DNA of 49,546 nt from Caldilineaceae bacterium. GTDB taxonomy: Bacteria; Chloroflexota; Anaerolineae; Caldilineales; Caldilineaceae. Each line of letters opens with the position of its first letter. Position 1 is the stretch's first letter. Below are positions 26,475-35,662 of the stretch, piece by piece. A program made the position numbers and the translations under genes. The notes below the pieces were generated by a model. That model searched no databases and was not told the origin of the DNA. It saw nothing but the letters and a program-made list of their open reading frames with translations. The stretch is taken from positions 1 through 49,546 of the forward strand of contig JAJEDI010000091.1 in NCBI GenBank assembly GCA_022821585.1. Direction: 5' to 3'.

Positions 26475-27533
26475 TCAGTTGCCCATCTCCGAACCAGGCA
26501 GATAGATTGTAACATTGGCGCTGGTTGCCTGGATTATTGGTAGGAGATTCTCCACTAACGAGAGTACCGACGCCATATCGGCGCCGGGCAAGAGCGCGGA
26601 TACGCTGTCAAAGACGCCCAGTTGCTTGGAGAGAGCGAGCACGTTTTGCACCTCCCCGCTGCCCCACGAAAGGTACGGGAGACCGATGCCGTTCAGGGAA
26701 ATGTGAATGCCGTCCGGATCTGTAGTCAAGGTAACTGTGTATATGCCGGAATCCGTCAGGCTGCTGATCAATTCGGGTGGAAGGCGGAGCGCATAAAAGG
26801 GCGTACTTGTCAGTACAGTCCAATCGACATCGGACAGTTCTCCCAAGGTCCAGCTGCCATCGGCGTGGTACAGTATCGGGATGTCTATTGTCGGCAGGGA
26901 GCCTCCAAAGGTCTCCAGGACCTGCTGCTGCAGCATTCGGGCCATGGTGACTTCTTCACTTTCTTCAACCCCGCTGAGGGGTATAATTTCTTCCCCTTCC
27001 TGGACTGGGAATCTGAGCACTACCCCAAGGCCAAAGTTGCGAACCAGTGGCAGCACTCTGTTAAGCGCGGGGACCCCCAAACCAAGCGCCGATACGGCCT
27101 CCCCCGTCGCAGCCAGGGACTCTTCCTCCCACACCAGGGAAGGGATCCGCTGCCCATTGGCGAAAAGAATGATTCCTTCGTCGCCATTTGATACGCGAAG
27201 GTGCTGGAGGTTGGAGGCTGTGAAGTGCTGCACCCAGAATGGTGGCAAAGTCAAGCCGTATAGAATCGTTGCAAGCCCCAGCCTGACTCCCGGTTCAGGT
27301 ACATATACCATGCCAGGTGGCTTCTCAACGTTGCCTACGACCATATGAGACAATCCACCGACAGACGCAGTGCCATCCGGAGCGTAGTCAATTACGATAG
27401 GCGGCAGGTCGATGTAGAACTCATCAGGCCCCCTCTCGACCATAGATCCGTCGTCGACCCTGGCCGTGCATCCTGAGATAATGAACGCGACGACAAGTGA
27501 GAGCACAGCCCAAATCTTGACGCGTTTATGCAT
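26475..27533 (-). CDS. Lipoprotein with an internally duplicated domain
   Basis: A 352-residue secreted protein of no recognised family. The N terminus MHKRVKIWAVLSLVVAFIISGC is a basic region, hydrophobic core and lipobox (ISGC), so a lipid-anchored exported protein is expected. Two halves appear related: each has a YIDLPP/TIDIP strand, a DGT/DGSW turn, a hydrophobic LPP helix, an S(N/D).G...L stretch and a PSLVW or PYLSW motif followed by an acidic helix. This suggests a duplicated ~130-residue unit that may bind a ligand or another envelope part. ATG 27533 is preferred because AGGAGG stands eight bases before it; an upstream start at 27569 lacks one. Confidence 0.75.
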   Translation of the reverse strand: MHKRVKIWAVLSLVVAFIISGCTARVDDGSMVERGPDEFYIDLPPIVIDYAPDGTASVGGLSHMVVGNVEKPPGMVYVPEPGVRLGLATILYGLTLPPFWVQHFTASNLQHLRVSNGDEGIILFANGQRIPSLVWEEESLAATGEAVSALGLGVPALNRVLPLVRNFGLGVVLRFPVQEGEEIIPLSGVEESEEVTMARMLQQQVLETFGGSLPTIDIPILYHADGSWTLGELSDVDWTVLTSTPFYALRLPPELISSLTDSGIYTVTLTTDPDGIHISLNGIGLPYLSWGSGEVQNVLALSKQLGVFDSVSALLPGADMASVLSLVENLLPIIQATSANVTIYLPGSEMGN

Positions 27534-28263
27534 TCGAGGCCTCCTGGAAATTAGAGTAGATCTCGACAATTGAGAATCCTATAATACAATGTTACGTCTC
27601 TTCACTGTCACGGTCCATACTGTACTTGGTCAGCCTTATGAGGCCGCTTTGTCTGCAACCCAAGTGGGACCGGTCCAATAGCTTCCAACCTGGCCGGCAA
27701 TCCTCCTGGATTCCTCTGGTCAACCATATCAGACCGCGCCCAACAAGGGGCCCAAAAAATTCCTGCTTAGGCCGTTTTGTATTCTACATCCCCTTACAGC
27801 GCGTGTCAATTGTGTTTTGAGAGAACCCTCCATCGGAAAACTTCCGAATGACCACCGAAACTCTAACGACTGATATGCCCAGCCAAGGAGCAGCAGAACG
27901 AACAGAGGTAGAGTCTTGCTGATTTGCAGCCACTCGCCGACATGCGCTTCTACTTGTCCACAGTCAGATTGCGACCTGGAAAGGGCCCGTTCAGCTATCT
28001 AGGATCAGCCGGGCTATAATGGTGGACAGTTGGACCATTTGAGGCCTGCGATTAATCTCATCGACTCGCTGCCTTCGACAGCCTAGCACGGTAAATGAAC
28101 CTCTGCTGTGGCGCTGATGAAAAGCCGCCGGGGCTTTTGACGGCCTGATAGGCGACCTTCATCGATCCCCAAGTTCCTACATCGGCGTGCTCACTCGCCG
28201 GCAGTGACCAGGAAACGTCCTGTCTCCTAAACAGAACAAGAAGCCGCGGCAAGAAGCCCGCTC
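27534..28263. other. Long gene-free stretch
   Basis: About 730 bases without a supported gene. Short frames here (for example 27626-27820 plus, 28058-28252 minus) have no domain or good ribosome site. A 7-bp hairpin, AAAAGCC ... GGCTTTT (28120-28138), is symmetric and terminator-like. A TATAAT box occurs near 28014-28020 without a good -35. A small RNA cannot be excluded. Confidence 0.4.
27581..27611 (-). promoter_or_regulatory. Candidate promoter for the duplicated-domain lipoprotein
   Basis: Minus-strand GTGACA (27606-27611) and TATTAT (27581-27586) are separated by 19 bases, slightly longer than ideal, ~50 bases upstream of the ATG. Confidence 0.35.
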
Positions 28264-28293
28264 TTGTAGATCTGACTCACCAGTGACTATAAT
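28264..28293 (+). promoter_or_regulatory. Promoter for trmI
   Basis: TTGTAG (28264-28269), an 18-base spacer and a perfect TATAAT (28288-28293) lie 41 bases before the assumed start of the methyltransferase gene. Confidence 0.55.
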
Positions 28294-28334
28294 CAGCAAT
28301 GAGTTAGTTTCGGAGAACATTATCGACACCCTCA

Positions 28335-29426
28335 TTGAAGTTTCTTCCTAGCCAGGTTTTGTCAGCTTGGGTTCAGCCCGGGGGTGAGGCCGTAGTGGTG
28401 GAAAGCAGAGACTCCCCGGTGACCCAACCGACCAAAGAAGAGAAATCAGAGTTGAGCCTAACTGGTCAGCAGGTCTCTCCTTCAAACTCACCTGCAGATC
28501 GAGGACTGTTCGATCCATCGCTGACTAAGCCCGATGACCTGGTGCTACTCCTTACCGGAGGAGGAAAACGCCACTTGTTGCGTCTGCAGCCTGGTCGCCT
28601 GTTCCACTCCAATTTGGGAAAGGTTCAGCATGACGAACTCATTGACCTTCCCTACGGAACTACCGTGTTCAGTCACCTGGGCCACGCCATGTTGTTGCTG
28701 GAACCCTCCCTGGACGACCGAATGACGAGGATCAAGAGGAACACGCAGATTATCTTTCCAAAAGATGCAGCCATGGTCGTGCGCAGACTAAACCTTAGGG
28801 CGGGGAGCCGCGTGGTCGAAGCGGGGACGGGGAGCGGCGCCCTTACCATCGCGCTGGCCTGGGCGGTTGCACCCGGCGGACGTGTCTACTCTTATGAGAT
28901 CAGAGAGGACCATATACAGGTTGCGCGCAGCAACCTGGAGAAGATGGGACTTCTGCAACATGTGGACTTGCACGCGAGCTCGATTCTGGACGGCTTCTAT
29001 CAGACAGATGTAGACGCACTGGTCTTGGACCTGCGCACTCCCTGGATCTTTTTGAAACAGGCCCGACGAGCGCTCCGCCCAGGTGGCTTCTTTGTTTCTC
29101 TGGTTCCCACCACAAACCAGGTTGAGCAACTTCTGCGCGGGCTCGAAGAGACGGGTTTTGCCGATATTGCCGTTGAAGAGGTTTTCGTACGCGCATATAA
29201 ACCGGTTCCTGACCGCCTTCGTCCGGATGACACAATGGTTGGTCACACTGTATTCATGCTCTCGGCGCGGCCCATCGTGGATCCGGAAGACAAGCGCCGC
29301 TGGCTCTCGGAAGAGCGCAAGAGGTACGAGGCGCGCAGAATTCTGGACAAACGTATAGCCGAGGAAGAGTTGAAGCGAGCGTCGCAGGCACCGGCAGAGC
29401 AGAAAACTTATCCAAGACTGCCCTGA
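28335..29426 (+). CDS. trmI: tRNA (adenine-58-N1)-methyltransferase, TrmI family
   Basis: A 363-residue protein. From about residue 66 it follows TrmI: an N-terminal beta domain (DDLVLLLTGGGKRHLLRLQPG), FPKDAAMVVRRLNL, the SAM-binding motif VVEAGTGSGALTIALA (160-175), YSYEIREDHIQVARSN and the catalytic-region DVDALVLDLRTPW. The enzyme places m1A58 in the T-loop of tRNAs. The first ~60 residues are an extension rich in Ser, Pro and Glu. The assumed start is TTG 28335; GTG at 28395 behind GGGGTGAGG is a good alternative that would remove 20 residues. The C-terminal tail is highly charged. It stands alone on the plus strand. Confidence 0.82.
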   Translation: MKFLPSQVLSAWVQPGGEAVVVESRDSPVTQPTKEEKSELSLTGQQVSPSNSPADRGLFDPSLTKPDDLVLLLTGGGKRHLLRLQPGRLFHSNLGKVQHDELIDLPYGTTVFSHLGHAMLLLEPSLDDRMTRIKRNTQIIFPKDAAMVVRRLNLRAGSRVVEAGTGSGALTIALAWAVAPGGRVYSYEIREDHIQVARSNLEKMGLLQHVDLHASSILDGFYQTDVDALVLDLRTPWIFLKQARRALRPGGFFVSLVPTTNQVEQLLRGLEETGFADIAVEEVFVRAYKPVPDRLRPDDTMVGHTVFMLSARPIVDPEDKRRWLSEERKRYEARRILDKRIAEEELKRASQAPAEQKTYPRLP

Positions 29427-29524
29427 GCACCATCACCGGTTGACCGAAACGACTTTGCAGGCCTCAGCTGTACTCCTTTTCCTTCCAACACTCGACAAGC
29501 CCGCAGCTACCGGAAGACTTCGCC

Positions 29525-30700
29525 ATGGTCAATGCAGATAATTTACCAGAACTTTTTGAGTACTTCGGCAACATTCATATGCATACGACCCACAGCGATG
29601 GATTCGGCTCCTTTGAGGATCTCATTGACGGAGCGGTACGAGGAGGGCTGGACTATGTCTTTGTCACCGACCACAATGTCTTTGTAAGAGAGGAGGAGGA
29701 AGGGTACCGCCAGGGCGTCCTCACCCTCGTAGGTCAGGAGGTGCACGACACGCAACGGCAGCCAACAGGCAACCATATGCTGTGCCTGGGCGTGGAGTCC
29801 GACGTCAGCGGCCAGGCAACCGACCCGCAACAACTGATTGAGGCCGTCTGTCAGCAGAATGCCTTGGCGTTTCTGGCCCACCCAATCGAGGAGGCGACGG
29901 AGCTCTTTTCGAAGTGTTATCCGTGGGAAAATTGGGAGGTCACGGACTATCACGGCGTGGAACTGTGGAACTACCTCTCCGGCTTCCGCGGATACACGAC
30001 CAGCTACTTAAGGGCTACGCTTGTAGGTTTTTTCCCGCATCTCTTCGCAGAGGGACCGCTGCCGGCCATGTTGAAGAAGTGGGACGAATTGACACAAGAG
30101 AGACGCGTTGTAGCTCTAGGCGGCACCGATGTCCACTCCGTTAAGTACAACCTGGGCCCCATAAGCCGTCGCTTTTTGAGTTACGAAGAAAGTGCCAAGG
30201 CGCTGAACACACATATCTTAGGCAGCACGCCATTCCTTGGCCCGCAGTCTAACGGTTCATACGACTATCGCGACCCCAATACCCTACATGACCGCAATGT
30301 TGTCCTGGATGCACTGCGCAAGGGCAACTGCTGGCTGGGCTACGACCTGGTAGGATCAACAGAGGGATTTCGCTTCTGGGCGGAGAGAGAGGGACCAGGA
30401 TCTTTCCGTGATCAACCTCACTCAACCGATGGCGGCGGGATCGCCTTGATGGGCGACTCAGTCGCGCTGACAGAAGGGATGTCGCTGGACCTGCACGTAA
30501 AGAGTCCCGAAGTGGCGGACACTCGCATTCTGCGAAACGGACGGGTGGTCACACGGGGACAGACTTCAAATCTCACCTACCAGGTTCGCGACGCTGGTGT
30601 CTACAGAGTGGAGGTCTGGAAGCAACGATGGGGCAAACCTCGCGGTTGGATCTTCAGCAATCCAATCTACATCAGCAAAGGCTCGCCAGGTGTCAGCTGA
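29525..30700 (+). CDS. PHP-domain metal-dependent phosphoesterase
   Basis: A 391-residue protein with the PHP fold. Metal ligands are visible as NIHMHTTHSDG (His18, His20, Asp), VTDHN (Asp49, His50), LAHP and the closing GGTDVHS. PHP proteins hydrolyse phosphoesters such as histidinol phosphate or nucleotides. The C-terminal ~80 residues form a beta-rich region (LHVKSPEVADTRILRNGRVV ...) ending in a Trp-rich part, as in stand-alone PHP proteins often annotated as CehA/McbA family. The exact substrate is unknown. Confidence 0.8.
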   Translation: MVNADNLPELFEYFGNIHMHTTHSDGFGSFEDLIDGAVRGGLDYVFVTDHNVFVREEEEGYRQGVLTLVGQEVHDTQRQPTGNHMLCLGVESDVSGQATDPQQLIEAVCQQNALAFLAHPIEEATELFSKCYPWENWEVTDYHGVELWNYLSGFRGYTTSYLRATLVGFFPHLFAEGPLPAMLKKWDELTQERRVVALGGTDVHSVKYNLGPISRRFLSYEESAKALNTHILGSTPFLGPQSNGSYDYRDPNTLHDRNVVLDALRKGNCWLGYDLVGSTEGFRFWAEREGPGSFRDQPHSTDGGGIALMGDSVALTEGMSLDLHVKSPEVADTRILRNGRVVTRGQTSNLTYQVRDAGVYRVEVWKQRWGKPRGWIFSNPIYISKGSPGVS

Positions 30701-30702
30701 TG

Positions 30703-30749
30703 GAGGGCGAAATGTGTTTCATGCTGAGGTCTCATTTGTTGCCCTCTTT
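30703..30749 (+). terminator. Hairpin after the PHP gene
   Basis: GAGGGC (30703-30708) and an adjacent AAATG pair with CATTT and GCCCTC (30741-30746), followed by TTT. The stem has a small internal bulge and a large loop. It lies between convergent genes. Confidence 0.4.
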
Positions 30750-30780
30750 GAATGAACTAATTGGCTCCTGATGGCAGCAA

Positions 30781-31737
30781 TCATCCCGTTTTGATGTGGG
30801 CCGGCCAATTCTTCAGCTCGGCCTTCAAATAGGTAAGTACACAGTCCTCGGCAAGACGTGGATAGGTCAGCGAGTGTTTCTCGGCGAGTTGGGGGGCATA
30901 CCAGCGATAAAGGACAACAAGGGCTACCGCTTGCCCGATCCAATTGGCACCCCTGTCGAACTCGCCCTGCCGCTTAGACTTTCGCAATCCCAGGCTTTTC
31001 TCAAATGCTTCGAGCTGGGCCTCTCCCAGGTACCGATTAATGCGAGCCTTCGTCTGAGGGCGACTGCCTCCGTTCAATGAAACGACCAGGTCAATAAGCA
31101 GAGTGCCCATCTCGGTCAACAGTAAGTGGGCGGCCAGTTGTTCCTGACGCCCCAGCACCGCGGGTAGCCGGGCCAGCAGTAGCCAGAATCGCCCCAGTTT
31201 CGTGTCGACGGCCTCGACGTCAGGCGGAGCGATGACAGCCTGCTTGCTATCGGTGGTAGCCTCGAAAGGGCCAGCCGCCTGATCTGACATATAAAGCGTT
31301 TGTGTGGCTCCGTCAGGGCCGACTATTTCTGAAAAATCGGTAGACAGCATCCAGGTGAGCTCAAAGAGAACCCCGGCCGGGCCTGGTTCGTTCGATGTAT
31401 CGACTGCGGACCGTGTTCCCAAACAGATTCCCTGAAGGGAACCTCCCAAGTCCGAGTCGCTAATCTGCACAATCTGTACCTTCTCGTCCCCAAACGTGTC
31501 TTCTATATTTTTCTGAACCAGCCGGGAAGGTTTAGCCGCGCAAGCAGGCCTGTGACGGTCCGGTCGCCACAGCAGGTGCAGATCAACGCTGCTCCAGCGG
31601 TCGGCATCTCCACGCGCCAGCGACCCGGTCAGCCAGACTGCATGTATCTGCTCCAAGGCAGCGAGACCGGGGACCAATGCTCGCAGAAGCGCATCTTGTC
31701 TAGGTAGTTCTGTCAACGGATTGTATTCAATGTCCAT
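30781..31737 (-). CDS. Nucleotidyltransferase-fold protein with degenerate active site
   Basis: A 318-residue protein whose N-terminal part follows the MNT/Pol-beta nucleotidyltransferase pattern: WLTGSLARGDADRWSSVDLHLL. The Gly-Ser pair and final Asp (residue 52) are present, but the first metal-binding Asp of the usual S-D-x-D is Ser50. The rest is helical and resembles the substrate-binding half of such proteins. Catalysis may therefore be lost or altered. I chose ATG 31737 because a likely promoter -10 (31779-31784) lies downstream of the longer in-frame start at 31797. No partner gene is recognisable nearby. Confidence 0.6.
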   Translation of the reverse strand: MDIEYNPLTELPRQDALLRALVPGLAALEQIHAVWLTGSLARGDADRWSSVDLHLLWRPDRHRPACAAKPSRLVQKNIEDTFGDEKVQIVQISDSDLGGSLQGICLGTRSAVDTSNEPGPAGVLFELTWMLSTDFSEIVGPDGATQTLYMSDQAAGPFEATTDSKQAVIAPPDVEAVDTKLGRFWLLLARLPAVLGRQEQLAAHLLLTEMGTLLIDLVVSLNGGSRPQTKARINRYLGEAQLEAFEKSLGLRKSKRQGEFDRGANWIGQAVALVVLYRWYAPQLAEKHSLTYPRLAEDCVLTYLKAELKNWPAHIKTG

Positions 31738-31778
31738 GGCTACTTTATCCGGAACGAATTTCGCTTTGCGGGGTCTAA

Positions 31779-31787
31779 AGTATAGCA
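31779..31787 (-). promoter_or_regulatory. Extended -10 promoter for the nucleotidyltransferase-like gene
   Basis: Minus-strand TGCTATACT is a TG-extended -10 about 42 bases before ATG 31737. The -35 match is poor. Confidence 0.45.
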
Positions 31788-31893
31788 TGTAATTCAAACT
31801 GATTTCGAACCTCTCCCCTTTCTACGGGTGCTTGCCCGGTCAAGACCGTTTCATGCTGAACGCGATGGACTTCCTGCATTACCTGAGTCATTC

Positions 31894-31938
31894 GGTGCGG
31901 AAGCATAACGCACCATTCGGGGTGAGATCTGTTATAAT
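31894..31938 (+). promoter_or_regulatory. Inverted repeat and -10 box upstream of the UPF0182 gene
   Basis: GGTGCG (31894-31899) and CGCACC (31909-31914) form a short hairpin or operator, directly followed by a perfect TATAAT at 31933-31938. No good -35 is seen, so the inverted repeat may bind an activator. The UPF0182 start lies 117 bases downstream. The rest of this 317-base gap shows nothing further. Confidence 0.4.
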
Positions 31939-32054
31939 TGCCTGCATGGGCACAGGGAATTTGAACTCTACGGGGTAGCGACTCTAATCAATGGCATCCG
32001 CCCCAAGCTGCAGACCCCCCGCCAACCGGCCCTCCTAGATGACAAGGAACACCT

Positions 32055-35024
32055 ATGGCTGAACGCAACCCTTTTCATGAACTGTTGGAAAACCTGGATG
32101 AAGATGACTGGGAGCAGATAGAAGAAGAGTTGCTCCACGATGACAACGGTCCAAGTAGTCCTGGCACTCCCCGACGGGGAGGAGGCAACGGCGGTTCAGG
32201 AGGAGGGGGCCGTCTGCTGTGGTGGATGCTCATCCCTTTCCTGGGACTTATCCTGTTCAATACCGTTCTAGGATTCTACACGGACTGGTTGTGGTATGAC
32301 AGCCTTACTCTGACCTCAGTATTCTTCACTCGCATCGGAGCATCGCTCGGTCTCTTTGCTGCCGGAGCGCTTGCATTCTGGCTCGTGTTCGTCTTTAACG
32401 TACTGTTAGTTCGTCGTCTTAACCCGCAGGGTCTTGCCGACACGCCAGTGACCGAGGCGATTCAGGCGGTAGGGGTCCGTATCACACCGATTGTCCTATT
32501 GGTGGGTGCGTTTTTCGCATTCTTCATGGGAACCGGGGCCTCTTCGGCATGGGAGGAACTCCTCCTATACTTCAACCAACAGCCTTTTGGCTTGACCGAC
32601 CCGATTTTTGGCCGCGACATAAGCTTCTTTCTGTTTACACTTCCGATCTGGCAGTTCCTGCGCGGCTGGTTGATGACGACGCTCGTCATCACTCTGATTG
32701 CAACCGGTCTTGCCAGCGGCATTGGATGGCGGGGCTGGAGCGCACCTGCACCTGTTCGCGCCCATTTGAGCTGCCTCGGGGCACTAATCCTGCTTCTGAT
32801 CGCCTGGCAGTACAGGTTGGATGCCTTGGAGCTGGTCTACAGTAATCGCGGGGCCGTTTTCGGGGCAGGCTACACCGACGTCAATGCCCAGCTACCCGCA
32901 TTCAACATTCTCGTATTTGTCACCATCTTTGCCGCGCTCTTGCTGCTGGTGAACGTGTTCCTGCAGCAGGCATGGCGTGCCATCGTCGTCGTCCTGGTTG
33001 GCTGGATCGCGGTTTCCGCATTGGCGGGCAACATCTACCCCAACCTGGTCCAGCGCTTTCAGGTCAACCCCAACGAGTTTACACGGGAAAGGGAGTTTAT
33101 CTCCTACAACATCGATTTCACTCGCGCGGCATACGGACTGGACCGAATCGTTGACGAAAACTTCGATGCCGAAAGCGAGCTGACACCGGACGAGCTTCTC
33201 GACCAACCTGACACGATTCGGAATATCCGTCTTTGGGACTACCGGCCCTTGCTCCAGACTTACAACCAGGTGCAGGCGCTGAGGCAACAGTACCAGTTCA
33301 CCGACATCGATATCGACCGCTATGAGGTAGAAGGTGAACGGCGGCAACTTATGCTGTCGGCGCGGGAACTGATTCCAGAACAATTGGAGCAGCCGGCACA
33401 GACTTGGGTCAACCGCAAACTGGTCTACACGCACGGCTATGGTGTAGCCGCTTCTCCCGTGGCGGAGATCACACCGGACGGCCTGCCAACATTCGTGCTG
33501 CAGGACCTCCCTGTTCAAGGCATTCTGGAAGTCACTCGCCCACAGATCTACTTCGGCGAGCGCACGAACGAGTACGTAATAGTCAAGACGGAAACAGAGG
33601 AGTTTGATTATCCCCGTGGGGAAGGCGGCAACGTATTCACGACCTTCGAGGGAGAAACGGGTATCAGGATCGGGGGATTCCTTCCCCGGCTGGCCTTCGC
33701 AATTCAGTTCGCTGACGTCAACCTTTTTATTAGCCAGGAGTTGAATTCAGAGAGCCAGCTTCTGTGGCGACGCAATATCCTGCAGCGCACGATGGAAGTG
33801 GCCCCGTTCCTGCGTTTCGACTCGGACCCCTACATTGTAGTTGGTGGTGATGGAAACTTGTACTGGTTCCTCGACGCCTATACGGTCAGCGGGCGCTTTC
33901 CTTACAGCGAACCGAGCCAGTTCGGGACCCGAACCGTTCAACCAGGATTCAACTATATTCGCAATCCGGTCAAGATCATTGTCAACGCCTATACGGGCAA
34001 GATGGACTTCTACCTGGTTGAGCCGGATGAGCCGATCGCCGCCGCCTATGCGCGCATCTTTCCAGCGCTCTTCACAGATTTCGAGGAGATGCCGGCGGAC
34101 CTCAACGCACACATTCGCTATCCCAACGATCTCTTCAGCATCCAGGCCAGTGTCTTCCGCACGTATCAGATGACCGAACCGACCGACTTCTACAACAGAG
34201 AAGACGTTTGGGCATGGCCGGAAGAGATCTTTGACAACCAGTCGCGGCCGATGGAGCCCTACTATGTGCTTATGCAGCTTCCCGGCAGCGATGACCTGGA
34301 CTTTATCCAGATCCTTCCCTTTACGCCGGCCAACCGCGAGAACATGATCTCCTGGCTGGCCGCTCAGAATGATCCGGACAAGTATGGAGAGATGCTGGTA
34401 TACCGCTTCGGAAAAGACTCGCTAGTTTTCGGGCCAAAGCAGATTGAGGCGCGAATCGACCAAGACCCAACGATAAGCTCGCTGCTCAGTCTGTGGAATC
34501 AGCAGGGCAGCCAGGTGATTCGAGGCAACCTTCTCGTGATTCCGATTGGCGAGAGCCTGCTCTATGTCGAGCCGCTCTATCTGCAGGCGGCCACCGGTAA
34601 GATTCCGGAACTGAAGCGAGTCATACTGGCAACCTCGGAACGCGTCATCATGGCCGAGAATCTTGGTCTGGCTCTTGTGGACCTGTTCGGCCAGGGCATC
34701 CTCGCCGACACAACGCTTGCAGAGCTGGCAGTCTCGGGAGACGGTGAACTGACTGCCGAAGTCTCTGCGGTAGAACGAGAGACTGTAGTGGTCGACCTGA
34801 CAGCGTCCACTCTTGAAGATTTGATCGTGCAGGCCAACGACAGATACAGCCGGGCACAGGATGCCCTGCTATCCGGAAACTGGGCTGCCTACGGCGCTGA
34901 ACTGGACGCGCTGGAGCAAGTCCTGGAACGCATGATGGAAGTTAGTGGCCTTTCAATGGAATCGGCGCCGCAACCGCAGCCTTCACCCTCACCGACGCCG
35001 GCTGCAGAGAGCAGTTCGGGATAG
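32055..35024 (+). CDS. UPF0182 family large membrane protein (COG1615)
   Basis: A 989-residue protein. It has an acidic N terminus (ELLENLDEDDWEQIEEELL), a glycine-rich linker (~40-52), then about seven membrane spans between residues ~54 and 325, and a large extracytoplasmic region of ~600 residues with family hallmarks such as RFQVNPNEFTREREFISYNIDFTRAAYGLD (given here as the well-known NP.E...E..YI...I..TR.AY pattern). The C terminus is Pro/Ser/Thr-rich. UPF0182 proteins are found in Actinobacteria, Chloroflexi and Cyanobacteria; their function is unknown. AAGGAAC precedes ATG 32055. Length fits the family. Confidence 0.9.
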   Translation: MAERNPFHELLENLDEDDWEQIEEELLHDDNGPSSPGTPRRGGGNGGSGGGGRLLWWMLIPFLGLILFNTVLGFYTDWLWYDSLTLTSVFFTRIGASLGLFAAGALAFWLVFVFNVLLVRRLNPQGLADTPVTEAIQAVGVRITPIVLLVGAFFAFFMGTGASSAWEELLLYFNQQPFGLTDPIFGRDISFFLFTLPIWQFLRGWLMTTLVITLIATGLASGIGWRGWSAPAPVRAHLSCLGALILLLIAWQYRLDALELVYSNRGAVFGAGYTDVNAQLPAFNILVFVTIFAALLLLVNVFLQQAWRAIVVVLVGWIAVSALAGNIYPNLVQRFQVNPNEFTREREFISYNIDFTRAAYGLDRIVDENFDAESELTPDELLDQPDTIRNIRLWDYRPLLQTYNQVQALRQQYQFTDIDIDRYEVEGERRQLMLSARELIPEQLEQPAQTWVNRKLVYTHGYGVAASPVAEITPDGLPTFVLQDLPVQGILEVTRPQIYFGERTNEYVIVKTETEEFDYPRGEGGNVFTTFEGETGIRIGGFLPRLAFAIQFADVNLFISQELNSESQLLWRRNILQRTMEVAPFLRFDSDPYIVVGGDGNLYWFLDAYTVSGRFPYSEPSQFGTRTVQPGFNYIRNPVKIIVNAYTGKMDFYLVEPDEPIAAAYARIFPALFTDFEEMPADLNAHIRYPNDLFSIQASVFRTYQMTEPTDFYNREDVWAWPEEIFDNQSRPMEPYYVLMQLPGSDDLDFIQILPFTPANRENMISWLAAQNDPDKYGEMLVYRFGKDSLVFGPKQIEARIDQDPTISSLLSLWNQQGSQVIRGNLLVIPIGESLLYVEPLYLQAATGKIPELKRVILATSERVIMAENLGLALVDLFGQGILADTTLAELAVSGDGELTAEVSAVERETVVVDLTASTLEDLIVQANDRYSRAQDALLSGNWAAYGAELDALEQVLERMMEVSGLSMESAPQPQPSPSPTPAAESSSG

Positions 35025-35131
35025 TACGAGCTTCTATGAGATTGCGAGGTCTACGGTGATGGCTGCAGCGATCATTTGAATGGACTGTCCAGCCTGGCAG
35101 GTTAAAACCTAATCGAGCCGGAAACGAGAGA

Positions 35132-35662
35132 ATGTCCGATAACCCTTCTACGGAACCCTCTACGGTGCAAGAAGTACTTGAAAACATAGAAATCGAATGG
35201 GACCTGCTGCAGAAGGTCCTGTCCGGTCTCAGCGCGGACCAGTTAGTGACCTCCGGACGGGAAGGTTGGTCGACCAAGGATGAGTTGGCGCATTTGGCCG
35301 CGTGGGCGAGGGGCCTGGCCGCCCTTGTCAGAAAGCAGCGCCGTTATCCCCCTATGGGACTGCCCGAGGACGCGGCTCCCAATATCGTCGGCATCGAACG
35401 CATGAATCAGTCCATCTATGAGCGTAATCGAGACGTAGCGCTCAAAGAGGTTCTGGCTGAACTCGAGGCTGCACACATGGACGCGCTCGCTGCAGTCGCC
35501 GAGCTCTCAGACGCAGACCTACTCCGTCCTTACGACGATTTCCAGCCTCAGGACCGCCGTCCGGACGGCCAAACTCCCATACTGTGGCGGATCGCCGGCA
35601 ATACATATGGGCACTACGCCGAGCACAGAGAAACTATCGAACGCATGTGGAGCAAAGAATGA
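35132..35662 (+). CDS. DinB/ClbS-DfsB-like four-helix-bundle protein
   Basis: A 176-residue helical protein with the pattern EGWSTKDELAHLAAWA (~44-59) and a C-terminal GNTYGHYAEHRETIERM, typical of the ClbS/DfsB and wider DinB-like superfamily. Members include metal-dependent thiol transferases and small-molecule resistance hydrolases. The exact role is not known here. The stop overlaps the next gene's start (ATGA), so the two are translationally coupled, linking it with a sugar-type dehydrogenase. Confidence 0.7.
   Translation: MSDNPSTEPSTVQEVLENIEIEWDLLQKVLSGLSADQLVTSGREGWSTKDELAHLAAWARGLAALVRKQRRYPPMGLPEDAAPNIVGIERMNQSIYERNRDVALKEVLAELEAAHMDALAAVAELSDADLLRPYDDFQPQDRRPDGQTPILWRIAGNTYGHYAEHRETIERMWSKE

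Noticed and set aside
28058..28252. Minus-strand 64-codon frame in the long gap
   Set aside because: It has no ribosome site and no recognisable family, and it overlaps a symmetric hairpin.
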